Shown here piece after piece: positions 25,921-34,802 of a DNA stretch of 53,123 nt. Both the position numbers and the translations under genes were made by a program. The stretch comes from Clostridiales bacterium (GTDB lineage Bacteria; Bacillota; Clostridia; Christensenellales; Borkfalkiaceae): contig SVHY01000009.1 of NCBI GenBank assembly GCA_015055545.1, forward strand, positions 1-53,123. The letters run 5' to 3'. Numbering within the stretch: position 1 is the first letter of the stretch; the number at the start of each line of letters is the position of its first letter. Under the pieces are notes generated by a model, which worked only from the letters and a program-made list of their open reading frames with translations, did not search any database and was not told the DNA's origin.

Positions 25921-26036
25921 GCGCCGACAGGCGTATATCACGCCCCGAAAGGGGCATATCACGTTGCGTAGCAACATATCACAAATTCGCAAAGCGAATT
26001 TATATCACGTTAATGAATTGCCTTGCATTTCATTAA
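25921..26036. repeat. Array of five hairpins separated by ATATCAC
   Basis: Five different hairpins follow each other: CGCC/GGCG (25922-25933), GCCCC/GGGGC with GAAA loop (25942-25955), GTTGC/GCAAC (25963-25975), AAATTCGC/GCGAATTT (25983-26001) and TTAATGAA/TTCATTAA (26010-26036). Between each pair sits the same heptamer ATATCAC (25935, 25956, 25976, 26002). The stems differ fully in sequence, but spacer and layout are constant. The last stem includes the UPF0210 stop codon. No ORF and no CRISPR-type repeat. Confidence 0.8.
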
Positions 26037-27388
26037 TTTTTAAAGCTGTGTATCGGAGCGGGGATATTGCCGCCACGCATAATCAGTTTGGACGAATCGC
26101 AAGTGTGTACAGGCATGACGGGTGCTCTGCCAAGCAGACCGCCAAAGCTCACTTCGTCGCCTACCGTCTTACCCGGCGCAGGAATAATACGTACCGCCGT
26201 CGTTTTGTTGTTGATCATACCGATCGCCGCTTCGTCCGCTATCATCGCCGCTATCGTCGTTGCGGGCGTATCGCCGGGGATTGCTATCATGTCTAAACCA
26301 ACGCTACATACGCACGTCATTGCCTCTAATTTATCCAACGTAATCGCGCCCTTTTCCGCCGCCTTGATCATGCCGATGTCCTCGGAAACGGGTATGAACG
26401 CGCCCGAAAGCCCGCCCACGCGCGACGACGCCATTACGCCGCCCTTTTTCACCGCGTCGTTCAAGAGCGCAAGCGCCGCCGTCGTACCGTGGCCGCCTAC
26501 CGTTTCAATGCCCATTTCTTCCAAAATTTGCGCGACCGAATCGCCCATAGCGGGCGTGGGTGCGAGGGATAAGTCCACGATACCGAACTGCGCGTTTAAG
26601 CGTTTCGCCGCTTCCTTTGCCACCAACTGACCTGCGCGCGTAATCTTGAACGCCGTACGTTTGATCGTTTCCGCTACTTCCGTCAAGTCTGCATTCGGGA
26701 TTTGTTCCAAGGCGTGTTTCACTACCCCCGGTCCTGATACGCCGACGTTTACGACCGTGTCCGCCTCGCCTACGCCGTGGAACGCCCCCGCCATGAACGG
26801 GTTGTCTTCCACCGCGTTACAAAACGCAACCAGTTTCGCCGCGCCGATACCGTCTTTGTCCTTAGTCAGAAACGCCGCTTGCTTGAACGTTTCGCCAAGC
26901 ATTTTCACCGCTTCCATATTAATACCCGTCTTGCTTGAACCGACGTTGACGGACGAACAGAGCCTGTCCGTTTGTGCCAAGACTTCGGGAATCGTTTGTA
27001 TGAATTTGCGTTCGTAATCCGCCGTCATCTTATGCACGAGCGCGGAATACCCGCCCAAAAAATCAATCCCGAGCGTTTTCGCCGCGTTATCGAGCGCTTT
27101 GCCGACAAGCGGTGCTTTTTCGGGGAACGCCGCCGTTATTAAGCTGACGGGCGTAACCGATACGCGTTTGTTGACGATGGGTATCCCGTATTCGCCCGAT
27201 AAATTTTGCGCCGTTTTGACGATGTTTTCCGCTTTTTTGCAAACTAAATCGTATACCTTTTGCGCCGTTTCTTCCGCGCTGTCGCGGATACAGCTCAGCA
27301 AAGATATACCCATCGTGATGGTGCGAATATCCAAGTGTTCTTCTTGCACCATCGCTATCGTTTCTAATACGTCTTTATTCGTAAACAT
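26033..27388 (-). CDS. UPF0210/DUF711 family protein
   Basis: 451 aa, the usual length. It begins [22 protein letters not shown] and contains the family segments [15 protein letters not shown] near 230 and [20 protein letters not shown] near 275. Some members resemble glycyl-radical or formyltransferase-like folds; the reaction is not established. It follows the ACT-domain gene by 12 bp, a pairing seen across Firmicutes, so the ACT protein may sense an amino acid for it. Confidence 0.92.
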   Translation of the reverse strand: MFTNKDVLETIAMVQEEHLDIRTITMGISLLSCIRDSAEETAQKVYDLVCKKAENIVKTAQNLSGEYGIPIVNKRVSVTPVSLITAAFPEKAPLVGKALDNAAKTLGIDFLGGYSALVHKMTADYERKFIQTIPEVLAQTDRLCSSVNVGSSKTGINMEAVKMLGETFKQAAFLTKDKDGIGAAKLVAFCNAVEDNPFMAGAFHGVGEADTVVNVGVSGPGVVKHALEQIPNADLTEVAETIKRTAFKITRAGQLVAKEAAKRLNAQFGIVDLSLAPTPAMGDSVAQILEEMGIETVGGHGTTAALALLNDAVKKGGVMASSRVGGLSGAFIPVSEDIGMIKAAEKGAITLDKLEAMTCVCSVGLDMIAIPGDTPATTIAAMIADEAAIGMINNKTTAVRIIPAPGKTVGDEVSFGGLLGRAPVMPVHTCDSSKLIMRGGNIPAPIHSFKN

Positions 27389-27400
27389 ATAACCCGCCTT

Positions 27401-27670
27401 TTATACGTTGTGCATCGCGTTGAAAATGTCTTCGTGTTGAATATAGATCGCCATGCCGATTTGCTTGCCAAGCTCCGCGCAATCGCTGGCAAGCGCGGAA
27501 AGCTCTTGCTTGATATCCGTTATGTCCGCAATCATAATCATCGCGAAATATTCGCCCATGATCGTTTGCGATATGTCTTCTATATTCGCGCCGCGCTCCG
27601 CTAAAAACGCGCTCACTTTCGCGATTATGCCCTTTCTGTCTTTGCCCGTAACCGTTACGACTGCTTTCAT
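27401..27670 (-). CDS. ACT domain protein (UPF0237)
   Basis: 89 aa, one ACT domain: KAVVTVTGKDRKGIIAKVSA, GANIEDISQTIMGEYFAMIM. ACT domains bind amino acids and regulate partner enzymes. Start at 27670 overlaps the preceding stop (ATGA) and has AAGGAG. Its constant neighbour UPF0210 is the likely partner. Confidence 0.93.
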   Translation of the reverse strand: MKAVVTVTGKDRKGIIAKVSAFLAERGANIEDISQTIMGEYFAMIMIADITDIKQELSALASDCAELGKQIGMAIYIQHEDIFNAMHNV

Positions 27671-28290
27671 TCTTCTGCTCCTTGTTCCGTTTCCGCTTCC
27701 ACTTCGTTTTCCGTTGTGTTTTCTTCGTATTCTTCTTCGTCTTCTTCGTCTTCGTATTCTTCAAATTCGTACGCGTGCTTTTCTAAAATATCGTACTGGA
27801 TAAGGATATTACTTTGCGCTACGTACCGAACCAAATCCCCTTCGCCAAGCTCGGGCAAAGGTTTTTCCGCGTCCGCGTAGACTTCCCGTTCCATCCATTC
27901 CTGCTTTTTACGGCTGTACGTTTCAAACACGCAACCGACTACGTCGATATTATCCTTTTGCAAGCTCTTTTCGCGGAAACGGTAGAAATAGTTCGTTTCG
28001 CCTACCTTCAAGCCCTCGCATACGTAACCCAGCATTTTATAGTATCTGCGGACACGGCTGTATTTAATCGACAAATATACCCACGCGAACACGGCGTACA
28101 ACGCCGACGCTACGTATACGCTAGCTTTGGGCCAGAATTTGTTGGCTACGTACGGCAGCGAGATATAATACACCAGCCACGCTACGCAAAAAGCCAAATA
28201 CGCAAACGTTATCGCCATGAATATCCAAAACAGTTTTTGTTTTTGTTTATACGCCGCTAAATAATCGGCGTCAGTATATACAGATGTCAT
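27667..28290 (-). CDS. Membrane protein with acidic tail, unknown family
   Basis: 207 aa. Two membrane helices near residues 18-45 (LFWIFMAITFAYLAFCVAWL) and 55-75, then a soluble domain of about 90 residues, and a C-terminal tail from residue 175 of almost only Glu, Asp, Tyr and Thr. No catalytic motif. It lies between degV and the ACT gene in the same run. Function unknown. Confidence 0.8.
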   Translation of the reverse strand: MTSVYTDADYLAAYKQKQKLFWIFMAITFAYLAFCVAWLVYYISLPYVANKFWPKASVYVASALYAVFAWVYLSIKYSRVRRYYKMLGYVCEGLKVGETNYFYRFREKSLQKDNIDVVGCVFETYSRKKQEWMEREVYADAEKPLPELGEGDLVRYVAQSNILIQYDILEKHAYEFEEYEDEEDEEEYEENTTENEVEAETEQGAEE

Positions 28291-28315
28291 TCTTCTCTCC
28301 TATCAGGGGTTATAA

Positions 28316-29161
28316 TCAGGGGTTGTAAACGAACAGCACGCCAAGCGTGTTTCTGCCGCAATGGCTGGTAACGATCGACCCCGCCACCGTTTCAATCACT
28401 TCGTCGAAATCAAACAGCTTTTTCACCTTTTCTTTCGCCATCTCTACAAGCTCTTTATCCGCCGTGGAGTGGGTAACGAAACAGCGCGTTTTGTCGTATT
28501 TGGGGTACTGCGCGTATAAATCGTCAATGTATCTGTCAATGCATTTCATCATGTCGCCACGGTATTTGCCGCCTTGGGTGAGCTGACCGTCTGTCATTAC
28601 GATTTTGGGATGGATTTTCAAAAGGTTCGCCCCGTAAAGCTGCATTCTTGAACATCTACCGCCTTTGAACAGATAATCCAAGCTATCAGGTACGAACGAC
28701 GTATTGACGTGGTTCTTGATTTCGTTGACCGCGTCTTCAATCTCATCCACGCTCTTGCCCTCGTCGCGCATATCCGCCGCGCGCATAACGAGCAAGCCTT
28801 GTCCAGAAGAGAGCGCCTTGCTGTCCACTACGCGGACTTTACCGTTGAATTTCTTCGACGCCTCTACCGCGAAATTGTGCGAACCCGAGCTTTTTGCGGA
28901 GATATTGAAATGAATCAAATAATCGTAGCCTTTGAGCTGTTCTTCAAAAAATTCTTCGTATTCAACTACGCTGGGCGCGCTGGTTTTGGGAAGAATTTTC
29001 GTCTTTGCCACGAAATCGAAAATGTCTTGCGGGGTAATATCTACGCCGTCGTGATAAGACTGCGCGTCTAAATTAACCTGCAAGGCTAAAATACCGATAT
29101 TACGTTTTTCAACGAGTTCACCTAAATCGCAAGTGCTGTCTGATGTAATACGAATGTTCAT
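28316..29161 (-). CDS. degV: DegV family fatty-acid-binding protein
   Basis: 281 aa with AAGGAG. The opening RITSDSTCDLGELVEKRNIG is the family signature, with the Ser-Thr pair that binds the acyl carboxylate; TSAPSVVEYEEFFEEQLKG and DSKALSSGQGLLV follow. DegV/FakB proteins present fatty acids to the FakA kinase. Multiple copies per genome are usual; fakA is not in the window. Confidence 0.92.
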   Translation of the reverse strand: MNIRITSDSTCDLGELVEKRNIGILALQVNLDAQSYHDGVDITPQDIFDFVAKTKILPKTSAPSVVEYEEFFEEQLKGYDYLIHFNISAKSSGSHNFAVEASKKFNGKVRVVDSKALSSGQGLLVMRAADMRDEGKSVDEIEDAVNEIKNHVNTSFVPDSLDYLFKGGRCSRMQLYGANLLKIHPKIVMTDGQLTQGGKYRGDMMKCIDRYIDDLYAQYPKYDKTRCFVTHSTADKELVEMAKEKVKKLFDFDEVIETVAGSIVTSHCGRNTLGVLFVYNP

Positions 29162-29176
29162 AATATGTGTTTCTCC

Positions 29177-29881
29177 TTACTCTTCTTTTGCCCAAATAGG
29201 CAAGCCGGCTAAAAATTCGCGATAATCTATCGCCCAATCAAAGACGATGCCGACGATATCGTCCTCTTTATATAAGCAATCCAAATGTGAAAGCTTTACC
29301 GTTTTACCTTGTCCGTCCGTATACGAATCTTGAAAACGACTGTCTATGCTGCTGCCGTCACGACTTCTATTATCCCCAAGGAAGAAAATTTCGTCTTCGG
29401 CTAATTTATATATCCCGAAATCGTAATTTTCCTTATTTTTATCTTTCTCACCGTAATATGCGTACGGTTCGTCGAGCGGCGTCCAATTTTTTCCCTCGTC
29501 CTTGCTGATTTGCACTACACCGTCTTCGCATTTTACCCATTCGCCGCCCACGGCAATCAAGCGCTTGATAAGGTGTCCGCCTCCCACTGTTTTACATTCT
29601 TCGTAGTCGCCCACGTACACGACGATGACGTCGCCGCGTTCCGCTTTCCGCCAGCCGTCCGTTTTCCGCATCAGCAGCTTATCGCCGCTTTGCAAGGTCA
29701 TGTTCATAGAATCACCGTGGACGTTGACGCCGCCGTAACAGCTGACGAAATACGTCCGAAACGCCATGAACGCGAACAACGCGCACAACAGCAAAAGTAT
29801 AAAAATATTATTTGATTTTTGTTCTTTAAAGCCAAAGCGGTATTCGTATAGCTCGTTTTTCCGCAAGTCTTTATCTAACAT
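29177..29881 (-). CDS. lepB: Signal peptidase I
   Basis: 234 aa with GGAGG 9 nt before the ATG. One N-terminal membrane helix (IFILLLLCALFAFMAF, near 28-43), then the Ser motif HGDSMNMTL near 78 and the Lys motif LIKRLIAVGGEW near 125. Between Lys box and the last motif (FFLGDNRSRDGSSIDSR) lies an insert with SKDEGKNW, which fits the Asp-box pattern S-x-D-x-G-x-x-W. It removes signal peptides outside the membrane. A lipoprotein paralogue with the same insert is at 51,964. Confidence 0.92.
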   Translation of the reverse strand: MLDKDLRKNELYEYRFGFKEQKSNNIFILLLLCALFAFMAFRTYFVSCYGGVNVHGDSMNMTLQSGDKLLMRKTDGWRKAERGDVIVVYVGDYEECKTVGGGHLIKRLIAVGGEWVKCEDGVVQISKDEGKNWTPLDEPYAYYGEKDKNKENYDFGIYKLAEDEIFFLGDNRSRDGSSIDSRFQDSYTDGQGKTVKLSHLDCLYKEDDIVGIVFDWAIDYREFLAGLPIWAKEE

Positions 29882-29947
29882 AAGTTCTAGCCTCCGTCGT
29901 TTGCAACGTTGTGATCCGTCGCACCTTCATTATCCTATCAAAAACCT

Positions 29948-31648
29948 TTATAGCCAAAGGATATTCGTAACGGAAAATTCCGTTTCTTCTTGCATACAGT
30001 CGAACACCAGCGCTCTGCCCTCGGAAAAATTTCCAAGCGGCGCACCGCAGTTTTCGCCTTTAAAATCCGCCGCGCGCAAAATGATGCGTTTCCATTTCCC
30101 ACCGCTTTTTACGGGCACGATACAGCTATACCGTTCCGATTCCCGCGATACGTCGCCTACGTCCACGGATATTTTCAATTCGTCCGTTTGGTGGAAATAC
30201 GCGTCGAAAGCCAGCAACGCGTTTTCGTCGGGAATATACATGGGCGAGCTTATCTTATACGTCTTAATTCCGCCTACGGAGAACGCACCTTCTATCCCGC
30301 CGTAGCCCACGGAAATCTTGGGCATTGCCTCGCGTTCGATAAAGATATTCGCAACGGAATAATCCTTGTACTCGGAAATACTGAACGCGTCCATTTCCGC
30401 GCCCGAGAACAACATTCTGCCCTTTACCGCCGCGGGGTTGGAACGGGAAAACCGTTTCGCCGTTATTTTGGACATTACCCTAAATCCGTTTATATATTTC
30501 GCATACGCGTACACAAAACCAGCCGTCGCGCCGTCAAACGGTTTGATAAGACAAGCCGCTTTATGCGCTTTTACCGATTTTCCGTCTACGCGGTATACTC
30601 TGCGCCAATCGCGATAGGCGCATTTGGTATTGACGTCCGCTTCCGCATAATACACGCCCACTTCTTCCAAAAGCCCTTCTTCATCGCATTGCACTTCTAC
30701 TTCCAAGCCCTTATCCGTTTCTTTGAGCGCAACGTTGAGCGTATCGGGGATATAAATTTCCCTACCCTTTAAGTTCTTTTCCAAGAACAAATCTAAATCG
30801 CAAAGCGCGTTCGGACCGATACACGCTCCCGTATCCGCGGAATAGACGAGCGCGTTGCCGTCCACGTTCCCGCTCCTCGAATAGGTGTCGTACGCTCTGT
30901 CGCAATCGAAACTGTCGTCGCGTAAGGCACACAAAAGCAGCACGGGACATTTTACGTACGGCGCGTACGATTGTGCCTCTACCGCCGCGATATAACGGTG
31001 GAAATCGTCGCTCAAATTATGCGCGACGTTGTCGCCAAATTTTGCCAAACCCGCAAACGAGCGCCAACCTACCGCGTTGATGGGTACGCCGCATTTCAAA
31101 TGGGGCGAGAGCATAGTTTGCCAAGCAAGCGCGCCGCCCGTACGTACGCCGACCACGCCGATATTACCCACGTCTTCACGGGATTTTAAATATTCCACGG
31201 CAAACAACGCGACGTATTGCCATTCAAACCACGTCGTTTCGTCCGCCTCCAAGTCTTTCATATCGTACAGCCCGCGCGCGTTTTCAAAATTCCCGTACGC
31301 AAGCGACGGGGGATAGACGGTACGCAATACGCCCTCCTTATCCGTGGACATTTTTCCCGAATAATCGATTTGCAAAACCGCATAGCCTTTTTCAACGAAA
31401 TAGCGCATTAAATCTTCGTCCAGCTCCGCGCCAACGTCGGGCAACAATAAAACGGTTGGTTTCGCGCCTTCCGATTTTGGACGGAAAAACCGACCGTAAA
31501 TACGCACACTGCCGTCTTGTACCGTGTGTCCTGAAAAGGAAACGCGACTATGGCGAACCCCGCCGCGTTGGTCGATATCCCATTCGCTAGCGCAAAGCGG
31601 CGTTGTTAAATTAAATTTTTTCCATAAAGATATGGCACTTACAATCAT
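29948..31648 (-). CDS. Alpha/beta-hydrolase-fold protein with lost nucleophile
   Basis: 566 aa, no signal peptide. Residues 45-290 fit an alpha/beta hydrolase of the acetylxylan esterase/dienelactone hydrolase type: VLLLPDVGAELDEDLMRYF and VLQIDYSG. At the nucleophile elbow, where G-x-S-x-G-G is expected, it has GVRTGG near residue 168, so Ser is replaced by Arg. Near the expected His (SADTGACIGPNA) no His is seen. The C-terminal 250 residues form a beta-rich module (KISVGYGGIEGAFSVGG), perhaps carbohydrate-binding. Likely a non-catalytic binding protein, or an enzyme using other residues. Confidence 0.72.
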   Translation of the reverse strand: MIVSAISLWKKFNLTTPLCASEWDIDQRGGVRHSRVSFSGHTVQDGSVRIYGRFFRPKSEGAKPTVLLLPDVGAELDEDLMRYFVEKGYAVLQIDYSGKMSTDKEGVLRTVYPPSLAYGNFENARGLYDMKDLEADETTWFEWQYVALFAVEYLKSREDVGNIGVVGVRTGGALAWQTMLSPHLKCGVPINAVGWRSFAGLAKFGDNVAHNLSDDFHRYIAAVEAQSYAPYVKCPVLLLCALRDDSFDCDRAYDTYSRSGNVDGNALVYSADTGACIGPNALCDLDLFLEKNLKGREIYIPDTLNVALKETDKGLEVEVQCDEEGLLEEVGVYYAEADVNTKCAYRDWRRVYRVDGKSVKAHKAACLIKPFDGATAGFVYAYAKYINGFRVMSKITAKRFSRSNPAAVKGRMLFSGAEMDAFSISEYKDYSVANIFIEREAMPKISVGYGGIEGAFSVGGIKTYKISSPMYIPDENALLAFDAYFHQTDELKISVDVGDVSRESERYSCIVPVKSGGKWKRIILRAADFKGENCGAPLGNFSEGRALVFDCMQEETEFSVTNILWL

Positions 31649-31733
31649 GCGTCCGTTTTCCTTTTTCTATTCGATGATATTTTTCAGCTTTCGTTTTTTT
31701 ATTTCTTTTTTCCAAAATGACGGATAAAACGGC

Positions 31734-31762
31734 TTGCCTTTTCCGTCAAAAAAGGATATAAT
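31734..31762 (+). promoter_or_regulatory. Sigma-A promoter of the DnaD-like gene
   Basis: TTGCCT at 31734-31739, 17-nt spacer, TATAAT at 31757-31762. An imperfect inverted repeat (TGACGGA...TCCGTCA, 31718-31747) overlaps the -35. The leader of about 140 nt is AT-rich, with a small CCGCTAAGCGG hairpin. Confidence 0.7.
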
Positions 31763-31907
31763 GTTCGTATCTAAGCCGCTAAGCGGATACCAATACCATT
31801 TTATTATACACTATTTCTTCAAAGAAAGCAAGAAAAGTTGAAATGGAAAAAGAATTTTTTCGTTTTTTTTATAAAAAAACGCAATTTCATAAAGGTGGGA
31901 AAACATT

Positions 31908-33638
31908 ATGGCGTTTTGCTCTTTTTCTAAAGAGTGCGACGGGAATTCGTATATTACCGTCGAAAACAAGTTCATCACGAAATACATGCCCGAAGTTGAC
32001 GGATTTGCCGTAAAGGTGTATCTTTACGGTTTGTATTTGTGCAAAAACGCCGACACCGATTTCGGTTTAAAGTCTATGGCGGAAGTTTTAAAAACGACCG
32101 AAGATAAAATTATCGCCGCTTTCGAGCTGTGGGAAGACTACGATTTAGTGGAAATTTTATCCAAAGAACCGTTTGCCGTGCAATATTTACCCGTCAAATC
32201 CGCCGTCGGTAGACCGAAAAAAGTCCGCTACGAGCAATACGGCGATTTCAACAAGGAATTGCAACGGAAAATGCAAAAAGTAGGCAAATTCGTTTCCGCA
32301 GGCGACTATCTTAAATATATGCATTTCTTGGAAGAAAACGCTATTCAACCGCAAGCGTTGCTCTTGATTGCGGAATACTGTATCAATAAGCAGGGCGAAT
32401 CCGTTTCCCCGTCGTACATCTTCAACAAAGCTAAAAAATTGTTGCGCGGCGGCGCAAGCACGTACGAACAGGTGGAACGCGAATTGTCCAACTATAACGC
32501 GCATGAGGGCGACCTTATTGCCATTTTAAACGCGCTCGGCGGCTTTCAACGCGCACCCGACGAAACGGATTATTCGTTGTATCGCAAATGGACGGAAACG
32601 CTTGGGTTTACAAAAGACGGTATCGTTGCCGCCGCCAAGCATTTAAAGCGCGGAAACATGAACGTTTTAGACGCTACGCTAGAAGATTTGTACGAGGCGG
32701 GAAAAACGGAAACAAACGAAATTTCGACGTATCTGCAAGCGCGTGAAGAAATGGCGAATATCACTTTCCGTATCGCGCGCAAGCTGGGTGTAAAGGTAAG
32801 CAATCCCGCCACCTATATCGACGAATACGTGGAAAAATGGTGCACGTACGGGTTCGAGGATTCTTCCCTCTTGGACGTTGCTTTGTACTGTTTAAAAACG
32901 GAACGCGGTAACTTCGATTGCATGAACGGCGTTTTGGAAGATTTGTTCCAAAAAGGCGTAGTCGGCGTGGACGGCGTAAAAGAATTTTTGAAAGAAAAGA
33001 ACGACGAATTGAAGTTGTTTGGAAAAATCCAAGAGCTTTGCGGCTCTATCCGCAAAAACGCGACGAATTTATCGCTTATCCGCACTTGGCGGGATTGGAA
33101 TTTCAAAGACGAAATGATTTTAGAGGCGGCGAAACGTAGCGCAACCAGCGCAAATCCCCTGCCCTATATCAATAAAATTTTATCCGATTGGAAACGGCAG
33201 GAGGTCTTTGATTTAAAGGCAATTCCCGAACCCGACCAAAGCGGAAAAACGGCGGCTGCAAGTCGGTTCGTCACCCAAGCCGTTGCGGACGCAAACGCAA
33301 AATCGGACAGAGAAAGATACTACGCTTTACTTCGTGAAAAAGCACAAATTCGCGCGGATAAATTCGTAGCGAAAGCAAACGAAAACAAGCGCTTTAAGGA
33401 AGTTTCTTCGGCTCTTTCCAAAATGGAATTCACGCTAGCGAAAGCGGAGGTTTTTACCCCCGAACAGTTACCGAAATTACAAGCGGAAAAACAGCGTTTG
33501 CTTGCCGAGCACAAAGCGATTTTGCAAGATTTGGGGATAGACGAAAGCGACTTAACACCCAAGTTCACGTGCAAAAAATGTTCAGACACGGGTTATTTAC
33601 CCAGCGGCGCGGCGTGCGCTTGTTATAAAAAAGCGTAG
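31908..33638 (+). CDS. DnaD-domain replication protein with helicase-loader zinc motif
   Basis: 576 aa with AAGGTGGG before the ATG. Residues 20-90 resemble the DnaD winged-helix domain. Then come about four DnaD C-terminal-type repeats of 55-65 aa, near 125-185, 215-270, 300-355 and 385-435, seen as RKWTETLGFTKDGIVAAA, EKWCTYGFEDSSLLDVAL and RTWRDWNFKDEMILEAAK. After a helical linker the protein ends with LGIDESDLTPKFTCKKCSDT, then CACYKKA: the Cys4 zinc segment found at the N-terminus of DnaI/DnaC-type helicase loaders, directly before their AAA+ motor. Here the protein stops and no loader motor gene follows. It may link DnaA/DNA and the DnaB helicase. Confidence 0.82.
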   Translation: MAFCSFSKECDGNSYITVENKFITKYMPEVDGFAVKVYLYGLYLCKNADTDFGLKSMAEVLKTTEDKIIAAFELWEDYDLVEILSKEPFAVQYLPVKSAVGRPKKVRYEQYGDFNKELQRKMQKVGKFVSAGDYLKYMHFLEENAIQPQALLLIAEYCINKQGESVSPSYIFNKAKKLLRGGASTYEQVERELSNYNAHEGDLIAILNALGGFQRAPDETDYSLYRKWTETLGFTKDGIVAAAKHLKRGNMNVLDATLEDLYEAGKTETNEISTYLQAREEMANITFRIARKLGVKVSNPATYIDEYVEKWCTYGFEDSSLLDVALYCLKTERGNFDCMNGVLEDLFQKGVVGVDGVKEFLKEKNDELKLFGKIQELCGSIRKNATNLSLIRTWRDWNFKDEMILEAAKRSATSANPLPYINKILSDWKRQEVFDLKAIPEPDQSGKTAAASRFVTQAVADANAKSDRERYYALLREKAQIRADKFVAKANENKRFKEVSSALSKMEFTLAKAEVFTPEQLPKLQAEKQRLLAEHKAILQDLGIDESDLTPKFTCKKCSDTGYLPSGAACACYKKA

Positions 33639-33661
33639 AAATTTTTTAAAATTTTAAAAAA

Positions 33662-33687
33662 GCAAGTCGAAAACGCTTGCATTTTTT
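33662..33687 (+). terminator. Terminator after the DnaD-like gene
   Basis: GCAAG pairs with CTTGC around a 9-nt loop, followed by ATTTTTT. Confidence 0.6.
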
Positions 33688-33705
33688 GTGAAAATACTGT
33701 AATAT
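33677..33705 (+). promoter_or_regulatory. Possible promoter of tRNA-Ser
   Basis: TTGCAT at 33677-33682, 17-nt spacer, TAATAT at 33700-33705, about 31 nt before the tRNA. It overlaps the terminator; a tentative call. Confidence 0.35.
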
Positions 33706-33736
33706 AGATAAGCGTTTGACGAAAACGCCTATATTT

Positions 33737-33826
33737 GCAGAGATGTCTGAGTGGTTTAAGGAGCACGATTGGAAATCGTGTGATGCGGGAACGTATCCGG
33801 AGGTTCAAATCCTCTTCTCTGCGCCA
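33737..33826 (+). tRNA. tRNA-Ser (anticodon GGA)
   Basis: Acceptor stem GCAGAGA/TCTCTGC with encoded CCA at 33824-33826. The anticodon stem CACGA/TCGTG closes the loop TTGGAAA, giving GGA, and a long variable arm (ATGCG/CGTAT) marks the Ser class. From about 33784 on, the 3' half is probably supplied by the integrated element; the displaced native 3' half is at 38561-38619. Confidence 0.93.
33769..33783 (+). repeat. attL core in tRNA-Ser anticodon region
   Basis: TTGGAAATCGTGTGA at 33769-33783 is repeated exactly at 38561-38575. The two repeats bound a 4.79-kb element with an integrase next to attL. Confidence 0.8.
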
Positions 33827-33833
33827 GCAAACA

Positions 33834-33868
33834 AAAGGCTTTCGGGATTTTTTCGGAAGTCTTTTTTT
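33834..33868 (+). terminator. Terminator supplied with the element-borne tRNA half
   Basis: AAAGGCTTTCGG pairs with CGGAAGTCTTT (with wobble pairs), then a T-run. It replaces the native terminator now stranded at 38.6 kb. Confidence 0.6.
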
Positions 33869-33926
33869 GCGCCCTTTTTCCGTCACACGATTTTCGGGCT
33901 GTTGTTGTATGCCTATAAAAACCCGC

Positions 33927-34802
33927 CTAAAACTTCGGGTTTATAGTAAATTTTGCAAGCTCTTTTCGCTTGAACTCGTCCATGACGTGCGTATACACGT
34001 TTAACGTCATGTCTGCTGTTGTATGTCCTACTATTTGTTGGCAAACGGTCACGTTTACGCCACTTTCCGCGCACCGTGTTATAAAGGTATGCCGCAAATC
34101 GTGCAAATGATGAGCGGGGCATAACGCTTTAAAAGCACGGCTCACGGGTTCGCGCCCGTACGGGAACACCACCGACGGCGGCGCGTCCGCGTACCGTCCG
34201 CGCGGGTGTTTCTTCGCCCGTTCTTTCTTGTTTTGCTTGCGCTGTCCTTCCAAAATCGCCGCCACGTCGTCCGTAAGCGGAATATATCGAAAGCTTTCTT
34301 CCGTTTTCGTACCGCGTATCAATATCACGCGCCCGTCATAGTCTACGTCGCGCCATTCCAGCGTTAAAGCTTCCGTACGCCTTACGCCCGTATGTAAATA
34401 AAACAGCATAAGCCACTTATACCGCGATTTTTCCAGCGCGCGCAAAAATTCCGTTTGTTCGGATATGCTCAACGCCTTGCCCCGTTGCTTTTTATATCGT
34501 ACCTTTTCAACGGCTTCCATGATATTCCGCGATATAAACCCCAGCCGCTCCGCCTTTGCCAGCGCGGAAAATAACACCTGCCGCGCATATACCGCCGTCC
34601 GCGTTTTGCCTAATTTTACAAGCTCCTTTTCGATACCGTACGCGGTCAGCTCCGCCAGCGGCAACCGTTTTAACGTTTCGGGAATATGTAAACGTATCAT
34701 TTGCTCGATATTACGCAAGGAATACGGCGCAAGGTTCGGCACTTTATAAATTTGATACCATTCCCACAGCCACGCGCCCAACGTCCACGCCTGCCCGTTC
34801 AT
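33927..34802 (-). CDS. int: Tyrosine recombinase / integrase
   Basis: 291 aa. N-terminal SAM-like DNA-binding region to about residue 100, then the catalytic domain with Arg in HTGVRRTEAL near 142, H-x-x-R in HLHDLRHTF near 237, His in QIVGHTTADMT near 257, and the Tyr in NVYTHV near 268. All family residues are present, so it should be active. It starts inside the stop of the repeat protein gene (ATGA) and is the last gene of the element operon, next to attL. It would join and excise the element at tRNA-Ser. Confidence 0.93.
   Translation of the reverse strand: MNGQAWTLGAWLWEWYQIYKVPNLAPYSLRNIEQMIRLHIPETLKRLPLAELTAYGIEKELVKLGKTRTAVYARQVLFSALAKAERLGFISRNIMEAVEKVRYKKQRGKALSISEQTEFLRALEKSRYKWLMLFYLHTGVRRTEALTLEWRDVDYDGRVILIRGTKTEESFRYIPLTDDVAAILEGQRKQNKKERAKKHPRGRYADAPPSVVFPYGREPVSRAFKALCPAHHLHDLRHTFITRCAESGVNVTVCQQIVGHTTADMTLNVYTHVMDEFKRKELAKFTINPKF

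Noticed and set aside
25921-26036. CRISPR array
   Set aside because: The constant units are only 7 nt and the variable parts are self-complementary; no cas gene is in the window.
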